Shown one piece after another: positions 45,801 to 55,848 of a DNA stretch of 64,000 nt. The notes beneath the pieces are model-generated. The model was given only the letters and a program-made list of their open reading frames with translations, searched no databases and was not told where the DNA came from. The position numbers and the translations under genes were made by a program. How positions within the stretch are numbered: the stretch's first letter is position 1; each line of letters starts with the position of its first letter. The DNA is from Amyelois transitella (lineage: Eukaryota; Arthropoda; Insecta; Lepidoptera; Pyralidae), in NCBI RefSeq assembly GCF_032362555.1, contig NC_083515.1:1833001-1897000 (forward strand), given 5' to 3'.

Positions 45801-45973
45801 CGTATCTTGATCAAATTAAGGACGTCCTGGTAAAGGGTCAGGTCAAAAGTACCCGAAACCGCCGAGCTTGTATGAAGAGAGTTATGAATGTGGACGAAGC
45901 GAAAGAAGTATGCAGAGATCGTGGCAAGTGGAAAGAGGTAGTCTCTGCCTACCCCTCCGGGAAAGAGGCGTGA
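42887..45973 (+). CDS. LINE polyprotein: AP-like endonuclease and reverse transcriptase
   Basis: 1028 codons with no stop or frameshift. Nicks target DNA and copies the element's RNA onto it. The N-terminal endonuclease spans about residues 33-285: FATMNVRGG, VNETKRKG, GVYAPWD, LGDFNGW, IDFVIVDER, IDSDHLLV. A charged coiled-coil-like linker follows. The reverse transcriptase is roughly 520-840: GKAAGCDRVSVEML, NYRGISLLSV, QAGFRKGMGCTDQ, FVDLEKAYDRV (motif A), GVRQGCVASPWLFN (motif B), LLYADDQVILA with YADD at 753-756 (motif C), YLGSKFTSDG. The C-terminal region has MRALRSMMG, RWFGHVERM, GRPRR. The first ATG is used here; initiation could be at a later Met just before FATMNVRGG, as the first ~30 residues look non-conserved. 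Potentially active copy. Confidence 0.93.
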   Translation: MNLKKHINGGDGVRTPSRLVPGGSGMRSAESRFATMNVRGGMKDKIEEVCQMMDERRLDVLCVNETKRKGCDATQHGPYTAYWSGISSTSRGCQGVGLILSARMAECVNEYECVSPRLLWIRLKVGITRIFVLGVYAPWDVGSRGTTSAKSENEEFWNSVREVLKVTKPNEKIIMLGDFNGWVGVKRDGYEKVLGAFGDEKVNDNGRSVLEICLEWDLFVSNSMFQHKEIHTYTRVEGILKSMIDFVIVDERLKNKVLDTRAYRGAGIDSDHLLVISRIRGIFNRWRHRVREQTSALERVKVENLQDMDVGKKYINRLKDEFEDLDEMSDIEDGWKELKERIVKVAVEVCGVSRRRKGKNHKNAWMSKDVQELVRLKKKAWLDLLAAKANLRMQEVIDEDVNEARKEYKKMKDLVKKAVIRKKEEYKEDFDKRLSEDFQSNLKVFWKSVRSARGNTITRELTRIRCQDGSVVKGEECVLKIWKDYFESLFEKKEGNKKDFCYSEEKENEMEGEIEMFEIVEALKSMKAGKAAGCDRVSVEMLKAGKGVVASQLYCLFNLCWRSGRVPKDWCKAVIVPLYKGKGSQLDCKNYRGISLLSVVGKLYAKVLINRVRNETDDKIWDAQAGFRKGMGCTDQVLAEKFLAKSQKVYCTFVDLEKAYDRVERNELWSALSMHGVSSLLIRALKSLYEDSSACVRINGAHTEWFKIEKGVRQGCVASPWLFNLFMDSCLTDLKESKSGLRMNELLLKCLLYADDQVILASSAEELQEMVNCMHEALKEKGMKVNVSKTKTLVFEMEKEMTACNILIGGEKVEQVKEFVYLGSKFTSDGKYDSDIERRVNAGNMVNGALHAFMSSQKLSKKARLAVHRGVLVPTLMYGSESWVWQKKHESRINAVEMRALRSMMGVKLSDRIRNSVIRECCDVKEDVVTGIEKGMLRWFGHVERMNESRLTKQIYKESVEGKVGVGRPRRTYLDQIKDVLVKGQVKSTRNRRACMKRVMNVDEAKEVCRDRGKWKEVVSAYPSGKEA
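45947..45969 (+). other. LINE 3' stem-loop overlapping the end of the ORF
   Basis: GCCT (45947-45950) pairs with AGGC (45966-45969), and CCC with GGG inside. The stem encodes the last residues before the TGA at 45971. The matching family A structure is GTCT..AGAC. Probably the RNA structure recognised by the LINE protein (inference). Confidence 0.65.
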
Positions 45974-46003
45974 TTTTATGTATGTATGTATGTATGTACT
46001 TAA

Positions 46004-46106
46004 TAAATAAACATCCAAGACCCAGGCCAGGTTCGATGGAATTCGAACCCGGGACCTCTGGTGTCACAGACAAGCACAATACTGCTGCTGCACCACTGAG
46101 GCCGAC
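46004..46106 (-). repeat. Family B SINE, right part, split by the LINE
   Basis: Continues the SINE from 42518-42588: AAACATCCAAGACCCAGGCC, B box complement GAATTCGAACCC, decayed A-box region. Confidence 0.83.
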
Positions 46107-46147
46107 AGATTTAATATTGTCCAATTATTTTCTTCAAGTTCTTAACC

Positions 46148-46351
46148 TATATAATATTATAAAGCTGAAGAGTTTGTTTGGTTGTTTGAATGCGCTAATC
46201 TCAGGAACTACTGTTTGTTGAATTGAAAAATTCTCTAATCGATAAAAATCCATTTATAGAGGATGGCTGAAAAAACGGGGAAAATTGTTGATTCTTGAGA
46301 GCGTCAATGATACCCATAATAACTATTCCACGCGGACGAAGTCGCTGGCGT
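46148..46351 (+). mobile_element. Helitron-like short element (family D), 3' end decayed
   Basis: TATAATATTATAAAGCTGAAG start, CACGCGGACGAAGTCGC hairpin at the end; CTAG lost. Confidence 0.6.
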
Positions 46352-46675
46352 GAATAAGTTTTTGCAGTCGGACGGACATAAAAGACATTATAAAAACCTA
46401 TTTTCACCGTAGACATTGTATGAAGGAAAGTTCAATATTATGCAGAAGAAACTTGCGCTAAGTGCACGCGATGCTCTAAGTGTCTGCACCCGCGTATATC
46501 ATGTTGCACTTTGTACAGCTTAAAAAGCCTTACGAAGCTTTTTCAAGCTTTTTTTAAATGGACTCTACTTTTTTTTTCTTTTTTATATGCCACTGCTAGT
46601 CCAAGGACGTTTACGAGAATTTGTTTTTGAGAAAACATGTGTTTTTGAGTTCTCACATTTCATACTTCTTTCTGA
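46352..46675. other. Intergenic, no feature seen
   Basis: No supported feature. Confidence 0.35.
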
Positions 46676-47238
46676 CTAAGGGATAGGCTTGTAAATTTGA
46701 AATTCCTGTTGTAGGCAATTGGCTAACAGCTTGTCACTATTTGAATTTGAATTCCATTTATAAAACTATACAGCTGAACGTGGCCTTTCAATATTTTCAC
46801 AACTGTTGGCTATATCTGCCCCGCAAGGGATATAGACGTGAATATATGTAGTTTATAAACGACGCACCTATGCTCACCCTAACTTATACATCACCCTCAC
46901 TTCTTGTTTTTGTTGGATAATTAAGTTAATTTTTTTTTAATAATTTGTATTAAGAATCAGTTACTGAATAACCTCTTTCAATATTCATACATACATACAT
47001 ATAATCACGTCTATATCCCTTGCGGGGCAGACAGAGCCAGCAGTCTTGTACAGACTGATAGGCCACGCTCAGCTATTTGGCTTTAAAATAGAATTGAGAT
47101 TCAAATAGTGACAGGTTGCTAGCAAAGAAGAATCCCAAGTTTATAAGCCTACCCCTTAGTCGCCTTTTACGACATCCATGGGAGAAAGATGGAGTGGTCC
47201 TATTCTTTTATCTATTGGTGCCGGGAACCACACGGCAC
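46676..47238. repeat. Headless family A copy (+) and full copy (-)
   Basis: 46676-46852 forward, begins at CTAAGGGATAGGC. 46986-47238 reverse, full length with a small deletion in the middle. Their tails face each other. Confidence 0.84.
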
Positions 47239-47606
47239 TTTTAATATGCTACGCGATTTACCAGACACCCTGTATATTTCCCACTAAATTCAAATACAAA
47301 ATGAGAAAAAATTTCATTTCTACGGAACCTAAAAATGAATTACCTTTTTCAATCAGAAGCTCTATATTTTAACCCCCCGGACAGTCCAAGTGGAGGTGTT
47401 AAGTACTCAACTAATTAAAGACTGAAAGAAAGTTAAGATAGCTTCACTAAGTTGGAAGACTTAAAGTTATGAAACGGTAAATCTTATGAGGTTTCTACGT
47501 GTAAAATTGAATTTTCTCCGTATTGAGAGGCAATTACTTAAGGATTTATGATGTTGCCACGGAAGAAGTATTGATTTGAAGTTAATTTGAGGTATTGAGT
47601 ATCATA
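47239..47606. other. Intergenic, no feature seen
   Basis: No supported feature. Confidence 0.35.
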
Positions 47607-47812
47607 CACCGACGAGCTTGTATGAAAAGAGCGAAGAATGTGGATGAAGTGAAAGAAGTATGTATCTATTACGCAAAAAACTAACATGATGGCAATGAAA
47701 TATCTATTAGCGAACTAATTTGTGGCATTGATAAGGGTATGATTTGTTGATCTATATATCAAGTGGAAAGATGTAGATAGTGCTTACCTCTTTTGGGAAT
47801 ATAGTAACTATA
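47607..47812 (+). mobile_element. LINE tail interrupted by ~95 bp
   Basis: GACGAGCTTGTATGAAAAGAG to GAAGTATG at 47607-47663, then unrelated AT-rich sequence, then TCAAGTGGAAAGATGTAG from 47759. Confidence 0.55.
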
Positions 47813-47814
47813 TA

Positions 47815-47890
47815 TGTGACAGATTACACAGATTCAGCAAGCTTCGAAGTTAGTTCGAGACTTGTGTTACGGGATACTAACTCAACGATA
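47815..47890 (-). repeat. Family B SINE tail fragment
   Basis: GACAGATTACACAGATTCAGC to GATACTAACTCAACGATA, cut off at the snapback hairpin. Confidence 0.75.
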
Positions 47891-47891
47891 T

Positions 47892-47926
47892 TAAAATAAT
47901 ATCTATAAAATATAGATATTATTTTA
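47892..47926. repeat. Perfect AT-rich hairpin
   Basis: 16 bp arms (TAAAATAATATCTATA and complement) with AAA loop at 47908-47910, directly at the truncation point of the family B SINE. Confidence 0.8.
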
Positions 47927-47932
47927 TATTTG

Positions 47933-48275
47933 TGCCGTGTGGTTCCCGGCACCGATAAAAAAAGGATAAGACCAGACCTACATGTTCCCATAGAGGTCGT
48001 AAAAGGCGACTAAAGAAAAGGCTATATAAACTTGGGATTCTTCTTTAAGGTGATGGGCTAGCAACCTGTCACTATTTGAATCTTAATTCTATCTTAAAGC
48101 CAAATAGCTGAACGTGGCCTATCTAGTCTTTACAAGACTGTTGGCTCTGTCTACCCCGCAAGGGATATACACGTGATTTTATTTATGTAGGTATGTATTG
48201 ATCTTATCGAGACTGTTGGATCTTTTACCTCGCAAGGGACATAGTCGTGATTATACATTATGTATGTATGTAAAT
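47933..48275 (+). repeat. Family A full copy plus tail scrap
   Basis: 47933-48198 full copy; 48199-48275 is a second, decayed tail (GAGACTGTTGGATC, CCTCGCAAGGGACATAG). Confidence 0.84.
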
Positions 48276-49282
48276 TTTAAATAAATCACGAAAAAAAAAA
48301 AGTAGCAAAATCTGGTTTATCTTTATGGCAACATTCATACAGAAAGCAGATGTAAATAAAACGCTGTTGTCTATGAACGTTACTTAATTACTCTTCACAA
48401 ACCCTCTCAAAATGTTTACTTAACGTTTTAATAGACCTCTCCTTCATTATGCAAGCAAAGCGGATTTTAAGGCAGATGTACACTTGTGTGAATGTTAAAT
48501 ATTTGTGTGCTATCATCATTTGAGTGTGTTGCATTTCTAACTGAGCTTCAGTGCCCTTCCTACTACCTAACCTAATCTTTTTAATTGAAAATTTGAATGC
48601 CTATGCCCACAATCTGCCGGATGGTGAGAAAGAGGTCTAAAGTAGGCAAGCTTAAATAGTGCATATTCACTCTTGCCTGGAAAGTTGTTTGTTTCAGTGA
48701 TAAAAAAAATAGTAGTTAGTTCGCAAAAATAAATTGAAATTGAAGCTTGTATGTTCCATCAGCGTGGCCTTTCATTCTTTTGATGACTGTTGGCTCTGTC
48801 TGCCCCGCGGGGGATATAGAAGAGGGTTTCCCGAAATACCCGCTGTTACGGAAATTGAAGGGATATTTCATTTGTGTGTGCCGTGCAATGCCGTGTGGTT
48901 CCCGGCACCAATACCACCAATACTACAAAAAGAAATTAAAACTAAACATGTAAAAAAATGTCTGAAAAATAAATTATTTTTCTAGTATCAAGATCAAGTA
49001 AAGTACAGAGTTGTCGGGATCGCTCAGCTGAATGAATTGTGTCGTTAACCTCTGAATCTTACGCGTCGCTTTTCCGCCGGCCTGGGTGATATGACGTATT
49101 TAGGATCGTGGATTTTGATACTTTTATTTTTTTCGTACTTTCTAAAATATGAACCGATATTTTTCTTTTAACGTTTTTAAATATCCTTTAGATGAGTACA
49201 CTTAAATTTATGCAGTTGAATTAAAAGTCATCCTGTATATCATGCAACGCGAAAGTTTTAAAATTATAGACTTAATCTAATT
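48276..49282. other. Intergenic with family A scraps
   Basis: 48762-48822 holds a forward tail piece (GACTGTTGGCTCTGTCTGCC). 48880-48915 holds an isolated head. The rest shows no supported feature. Confidence 0.5.
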
Positions 49283-49432
49283 ACATACATACATATGGTC
49301 AAGTCCCTTGCGGGGTAGACAGAGCCAACAGTTTTGAAAAGACTGATCGGCCACTTTCAGCTATTTGGCTTAATGATAGAATTGAGATTCAAATAGTGAC
49401 AGGTTGCTAGCCCATCGCCCATAGCCCATTAA
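49283..49432 (-). repeat. Family A short element, head half missing
   Basis: Reverse-oriented with a deletion inside the tail (GGTCAAGTCCCTTGCGGGG). Confidence 0.82.
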
Positions 49433-51334
49433 TCTATGTAACAAATGATACTTAATATTAGGGCCCGTAACAAAAATAAACACCGCCAAAATAAATTGTC
49501 ACCCGCTCATCACTCATTTGGACACCCGGCTTTACACGGAGCCCCAAATAAAGGAAATGTCGGAAAAATAATATCGCTGCTTAATTGCGAGTTAAAATTT
49601 GTGTACTGTTATCATAACGGTATCTGCGCGGGAACGTGGAAAAATATTTGTGGAATCTTTACGGTTGAAGTGAGATAATTATGAGAATTTAATGTCCTGT
49701 ATATATATATATTTTGAGAATTCTTTGAAAACGCTTCTTCGTAGCGCAAAAAATGTGTTTGAAAATACTGACGCTAAGGTATATATACCGTATATGTACC
49801 TCATATAATATTTATATATATACGCCCTCGTCTATCCTTAACGGAGAAGACAGAGCCAACAATCTCGAAAAGAATGTAAGATCACGTTTGGCTTAATGAT
49901 GGGAGACTGGTTAATAGCCTTTCACTTACACAATTTTTCGGTTTATTCACTAATACTAAAGTCATTAACAGCTACTAATAAGGATGTGAAAAATAACGCA
50001 CTAGCCGAGATTCGTACTAGGGACCTCGACACTTAAGAGAAATTCTAAAACGTATCTTCTTTGTAAATAACAAGTTTGATTGAAATGCGAGCCGAATAGC
50101 CAAATGTTTTTTTTTTAATAAAAGCAAATTGATTGGACATAGACAACAATATTTTTTTCTTGCAAATACATATATTATGTAAGTAGTCACCAATTCATTC
50201 ATTTGATATTTCATAATTATTGGCCAATTAATTATTTGACAATTCATTATTACATATTGACAATCATCATTTAGAAATTCGAAATAAGAACACATTCAAA
50301 TTGTTTCTTTTAATTTGAAATATCATACCAGAAATAAAGAGCTTGATACATATAACACCGTCAAGAGTCTTTAGACAACGTCTTAGAGATTTCTGGCCAG
50401 TACGTGATGGAAATCTTTATGAGTACAAGACAGAACCGTTTGCAGTATTTTAAAAATGTTCAGGGTAAATTGCCTGTTCGTGAAATGTAATAAAACTCGC
50501 CTTTTGTTTGGCCGTCACGTTTCTAGACGTTTTGAATTTTATTTTTACGTCCCCGTGGACTGAGGTGCTTGCCTTTATTCTGGAAGTGTTGGGCCATGAA
50601 ATTTTATAACTCTCGTTAAGTTTTTTTTTGCGCTTTAGGAGCTAAGGATTATACCGTTATGTTATTCGAAACTCGTGCCCTTGAGGATTTGAACGTGTTT
50701 GAATTTTGTGTATAGTATCAGATGAAAACTTTGGAATTTTTTGGAATGACACCGACCCAAGACTGTATTATATATATTGAAACTAATTTTAATGAACAAT
50801 AGTTAAGAAATAAGTTAAGCATTAAAGATAACAGGTTGTTAGCCCATTGCCTTCATGAAGAATCCCAAGTTTATTAGCCTATTATTTAGTCGCTTTTTAC
50901 GTCAGCTATGGTAAAGAGTAAAGTGATGTCATTGTTTAGTACCGAGAACGACACGGATAAGTAAACATACCTACATACATATAATCACGCCTCTTTTGAA
51001 AGGTAGGCCGAGACTTCTATTCTTGCATACCTACGTAAAAAATTAAAAAGTTGACGTTTACCAATTCATCCATCCACTGCCACATATATCTCGATCATTC
51101 GAAACCCTCAAAAAATTCAATATTCATAGACCATCTGATATTTATTTGGGGCAGGGCGACAAACCATCGCACAAAAACGACGAAGCATTGATTTATGTAT
51201 AACAAGTTTAAGGCGTTGTCCATACGTAACTTTGAAAGGACACAATTCCTAACTTCATAACATTTTTAATGGAACCTACGTTGTAAATTCAGTACTTGCT
51301 TTAGTTACGAAATGCATTATATTTATATAAAAGA
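49433..51334. other. Intergenic, decayed repeats only
   Basis: 49820-49910 and 50825-50960 are strongly diverged family A remnants on -; 50970-51025 resembles a LINE tail on -. 49441-49678 is an open frame in GC-richer unique sequence without recognisable domains. Confidence 0.4.
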
Positions 51335-51459
51335 ACTACTTCTGATTGGCCTGTGTCTTGGATGTTTATCTAGGTATTTATATTGTAAAATATAGTATCG
51401 TTGTGTTAGTATCTCGTAACATAAGTCTCGAACTTACTTCGAGGCTAACTCAATCTGTC
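51335..51459 (+). repeat. Family B SINE, 5' truncated
   Basis: Starts in the body at CTTCTGATTGGCCTG and ends GAGGCTAACTCAATCTGT. Confidence 0.8.
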
Positions 51460-53451
51460 AGAGTGTCGTGACAAAATCATGTGACGCGATTTCGTGGCGG
51501 CAAACATTTTGGACCGATTTGCATCAAACAACTAAAAACAATTCCGTCTGATTAATTCACCTTTCAATCAAAAACCGTCCATCCGTTCGGGAGATACGGT
51601 GCCAAAGACAATCACACATACAGACAAACACGTCAATCTTCAACAACAACTATATCACGGCGTCGTTTTTTCGTCACTGATTAAAAAAGGCAGCTAACAT
51701 ATTTATATTCTAAAATACAGTTTCCGTTAAAAAACTAACCATTTTGCCTCAACCCTTACGAAGCCAACACGCGCCACAGGCCACAGGGAGCTACTCGATT
51801 TGCCGGTCCACTGTTTTTTCCCACCAATTCCCACGAATTCCCGCCACCTGCGTGAACATTTCACGCCAATGTGGACATATTAAATCTACCATGAACTGTT
51901 TATAGACACTTTGGCATATTGAAATGGACGGAAATAAACACGCTTTTAATTAAAAACGCTGCATGCATACGTATTATAGCGGTGTGCGACAAATTAATTT
52001 AATACAATTAAAAGTACGCTGATATTGCCGGTAAAATGAAGGTTTGGTAAGTCTTGTACATCTGCTTTATATAACGTTAATCGTACATAAATCCACAAAC
52101 ATTTGTTCTTTAAATATGTATATGTTGCCGCATTATTTATTTATTTATTTAAACTTTATTGCACAAAAACAAAAATGTACACAAGGCGGCCTTAATGCCG
52201 TTTGGCATTCTGTATCAGTCAACCAGCTGACCAAACAGAAAAAACTTTTAATTGGTGGTGCGATAAAGTGCACATGCATACTGACAAAATACAGCTTATA
52301 GCTTATAGGCATTATAGCTTTCACGAAAAATAAAAACAATATTCTTTATTTAGAATTAGCAAAAACACCAAGCATTGAGAATAATCGTATGAAAATATAA
52401 TCAAGTGTCTTTTGTATAATTAATTCATTCAATAAATCAAAGTCTTTTTTTCCTAAAATTGTAATTTGGTAAATTATATAATGTTGAATTGAAATGCTCG
52501 CTCTATCTCTTCTTTTCCTAAAATCGTTCATTTTGTAATTTTACAAAATAATGTTGAAATATACAATGTCATATTTCGTTCAACGTAATGAGATTGTCGT
52601 AGCGCACTCATTCCCTCAAAATACTGTTCCCTCACAATAATCATTCCCTAACAATACTCATTACTCGGCGAGACACGGCACTCGATTATTTTACCGAAAC
52701 ACATTAGCGAGTGCATGTACGTTGCAATTTATGAGCTTGTCTTCCACCGGCTTTTACTGTAAAGCTGGTGCCAAACTGCGTCTAACAAAAAAAGGTTTAA
52801 GTTTTTTAATTTTTTTTAATTTTGAATACAATCATGTTTTGACGTCAAACATTACTTTTAATCTTAAACCATTTTCAATCAACTTAATGTAGGTCTACTT
52901 CAATGGTAAAAGGTCTGTAGAAGTGGCAATAAAGAGACAACTGCTGTTTTTGTATTAAAAAAAGAATATTTAAATAAATGCTTAAATGCTCAAAAGAAAA
53001 CCGATCACTTTATTGTTCACCTGTCAATATTCTTGTTTTCAGTAATTAATTAATTTTTTAAAGGTTTTGTACATACAAAGCGTAAAATCATGTGTGATTT
53101 CACTGCTTTGACAAATTTCATCGGATATTCTTTCTTTTGAAAGGAAAGCGAATCTTCGTTGTTTTAAAAAATAGCCATGCAAACGACAAATCTTAAAAAT
53201 CTTAAAAGCGTTAGTATGAGCACATCCGAGGCGGTTTTATGCGAAGTAAAGCGGTTGGTATCGTAATGTATGAATAATAATGAAACGGTCGCGATGAATT
53301 GTTTGTTCGTACGGTAATGATACTGCAATGCGTTACTATATACACTAATCACATTTTTTATATTTATTACAGGGTAACACAAGACTGAAAAGCAATGTTT
53401 ATGAGTTAGTGATTGGTTGCTAGCCCATCTTCAAGGGAATAGGCCCAAGTT
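51460..53451. other. Intergenic; minor tandem repeat at 52605-52670
   Basis: 51465-51690 (GGGAGATACGGTGCCAAAGAC, ATACAGACAAACACGTC) looks like a dispersed transposon end. 52605-52670 has about three 17 bp units CATTCCCTCAAAATACT. No gene supported. Confidence 0.4.
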
Positions 53452-53689
53452 TATACATATAATCACGTCTGCATCCCTTACAGGGTAGGTAGATGCAAAA
53501 GACTCGCAAAGACTGAAAGGCAACGTGAAGATGCTGGCTTAATGATGATATTTAGATTTCAAGAGTGACAGGTTACTAGCACAAGAATCTCAAGTTTATA
53601 AGCCTATCCCTTAGTAGTTTACGCATCCATGGAAAAGTGATGGAGTGGGCCTGTTCTTTTTTATATTGGTGCCGGGAACCACACGGCAC
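53452..53689 (-). repeat. Family A short element, full length, diverged
   Basis: ATAATCACGTCTGCATCCC at left, GTGCCGGGAACCACACGGC at right, with internal gaps. Confidence 0.83.
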
Positions 53690-54069
53690 ATGTCATCCGC
53701 TCCGCCATCTCGTTTTTATTACGCGAAAAACTAAAACTGTCCCGCTTCAAGTCACACTGCGGGGCTGCAGGCTTTCTCGGAAACGTATGCTATCTCCGTC
53801 TTAGGTAAGCCTTTGACGTTCCGAAAGATGATATCATGTACGCCCCAATGGTTTCAAATGTGAGGACAGCGATGACCGGACAAAGTGGGGAGAGAAAAGT
53901 AGGAAGGCGGCCCCAACCCATTTTGTTGGACCCGGAATCCTCAAAAGAGATAAAAGAGAGATTAAATTAGGTACTTATTTTATCCCAACTTATGTTAAAA
54001 ATGCAAAAATAAGTTTATTTGTTTCTTTGTTATCTCTATTCTCTATTATACTCTTCTTTGTTATATCTG

Positions 54070-54330
54070 TGCCGTGTGGTTCCCGGCACCAATACAAAAA
54101 AGAATAGGACCACTCCATCTCTTTCCCATGGATGTCGTAAAAGGCGACTAAGGGATAGGCTTACAAACTTGAGATTCTTTTTTAGGCGATAGGCTAGCAA
54201 CTTGTCACTATTCGAATCTCAATTCTATCTTAAAGCCAAATAGCTGAACGTGGCCTATCAGTCCGCTCAGGACTGTTGGCTCTGTCTACCCCGCAAGGGA
54301 TATAGACGTGATTATATGTATGTATGTATG
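54070..54330 (+). repeat. Family A short element, full length, near consensus
   Basis: The middle hairpin reads CAGTCCGCTCAGGACTG: stem preserved, although its bases differ from the usual CAGTCTTTTCAAGACTG. Flanking TTGTTATATCT / TTGTTATCTCT may be its target duplication. Confidence 0.9.
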
Positions 54331-54524
54331 TTGTTATCTCTACACGCGTTATTTACTGAACCAAATCTTCTACAAATTTTGCATAAGTACATATAATTAA
54401 AAGTCTGGGGAATGACATAGGGTAGTTCTCATCCTGGTTAAAATTAAAGTAAGTTAGTTAGTATTCTTTTGTAAGTGGCGCGTAATTCCACGGTCGAAAA
54501 TGCAGGTAGCAAGCTAGTACTTAC

Positions 54525-54605
54525 ATAAATGTACGCCACTTTTCCGAAGGGGTAGGCAGAGATTTTTCCACTACACGACCCCTGCGTACATTTTTCGCTT
54601 CATAA
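54525..54605 (-). mobile_element. LINE tail fragment
   Basis: GTACGCCACTTTTCCGAAGGG, GTAGGCAGAGA, ACGACCCCTGCGTACATTTT correspond to the LINE end read on -. Confidence 0.65.
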
Positions 54606-55467
54606 TAATATCACAGGTCGCGCGTGCGATGCTGTAATCCTGTATTCGGCCAAGGGGTGAATCGCAAACCCAATACGCTAATCGCTTTGCGGTATTACCC
54701 GTTATAATTAGCGAGGTAATGAGGTCGGAGGGTAATGAAGGTTTTATACCGAATTTTATGTTGGTTTTAACGATTCACCCTAATTAGTTACCTCGTTAAA
54801 TTCATCGTGATGTATTTTCTGTGTGTGACCATTAAATTGCTGAATTGCATTAAACTATCGTGTTCATGTTTAAATTGACTTGTTTGCCTTTATACAAAAT
54901 TTTATAATTATTATTATTAAATTTTGTTTCTTTTATCCGTGTCAACGCTTCAAGTTAAAATTTATTGAAGAAGTAGCAAACTTTTGACCTCTTATAACAA
55001 TACAAAATCACATCACAATCGGTCCAACAATTTAACTACATAATAGACCTTACTTTATCTAATCTTTTATCAAGCAAACCACTTCGATTTGGAATTCCCT
55101 CCCTCTATCTCTCTTCCCCAATACATACGACTTGGAGATTTTCGAGGCAAGATTCTATCTATTTAAATATTATATAAAAAAAATTCAGAAACTTTTTCAT
55201 CAACAATATAAGGTATAGCTATTAAGAACCTCACAAACTTTTATTGCAACAGTTCTCCATCATTCTAGTTCAGGAAGCATTGGCTAATTAATGAATTATC
55301 CCGTAATGAATGGACAGCATCCATTATGTGGAACAAAACTAATTTACCGCTAAACAATGGGAGTAATTAATTATGTTTGGAAATGAGCCGCATGTGATCT
55401 CTGTTTACGATCTACGTTAATCTGGTCAGTACTTAAAAAAACAAAACTAGTGTGTATGCTGTTGTAG
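54606..55467. other. Intergenic, no feature seen
   Basis: Unique-looking; no coding evidence. Confidence 0.35.
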
Positions 55468-55541
55468 ACTTCGGTAGCGCAGCGGCATGCGCTTGTCTGT
55501 GACACCGGTGGTCCCGGATTCGAATCCCGGTCAGAACATAG
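55468..55541 (+). repeat. Family B SINE head only
   Basis: A-box TAGCGCAGCGG and B-box-like ATTCGAATCC are present; after CCCGGTCAGAACATAG the normal body is replaced by the minisatellite. Confidence 0.75.
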
Positions 55542-55848
55542 TAATTCCCTTACTTATTCCCTTCCTAATTCCCTTACTAATTCCCTTATTAATTCCCTGA
55601 CAAATTCCCTTACTAATTCCGTAACTAATTCCCTTACTAATTTCCTTACTAATTCCCTTACTAATTCCCTTACTAATTCCCTTACTAATGCCCTTACTAA
55701 TTCCCTTACTAATTTCCTTACTAATCCCTTACTAATTCCCTTACTGATTCCCTTATTAATTCCCTGACAAATTCCCTTACTAATTCCGTAACTAATTCCC
55801 TTACTAATTCCCTTACTCATTCCCTTACTACTTCCCATACCATCCCTT
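55542..55848. repeat. 12 bp minisatellite, about 25 units
   Basis: Units of TTCCCTTACTAA with point variants. A variant block (TTATTAATTCCCTGACAAA then ATTCCGTAACTAATTCCC) occurs at about 55587 and again about 167 bp later, showing a higher-order unit of 14 monomers with one base lost. The open frame on - (KGISKGIS... then VRELVREL...) is only the repeat read through. Confidence 0.9.

Larger units (their letters stand above)
42594..45998 (+). mobile_element. RTE-like LINE, apparently full length
   Basis: About 3.4 kb, inserted in a family B SINE with TACTTAA on both sides (42582-42588 and 45997-46003). It starts with the same ~95 bp as family A (GCCGTGTGGTTCCC to TTGGGATTCYTCTTT), then a GC-rich leader to 42886, one ORF, and almost no 3' UTR: the TGA at 45971 is followed by a TTTTATG(TATG)n tail. 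Short 3' end, simple-repeat tail, single ORF with endonuclease and RT, and the C-terminal RWFGHVERM region suggest the RTE group. The clade is inferred from memory of motifs, not a tree. Confidence 0.88.

Noticed and set aside
49445..49678. 77-codon open frame in GC-richer sequence
   Set aside because: No homology-like motif, no splice sites or poly(A) signal in place.
55554..55838. 94-codon open frame on - (KGISKGIS, VRELVREL)
   Set aside because: Pure read-through of a 12 bp minisatellite; a multiple of three keeps any frame open.
55542..55848. CRISPR array
   Set aside because: Units are contiguous 12-mers without spacers, and the genome is eukaryotic.
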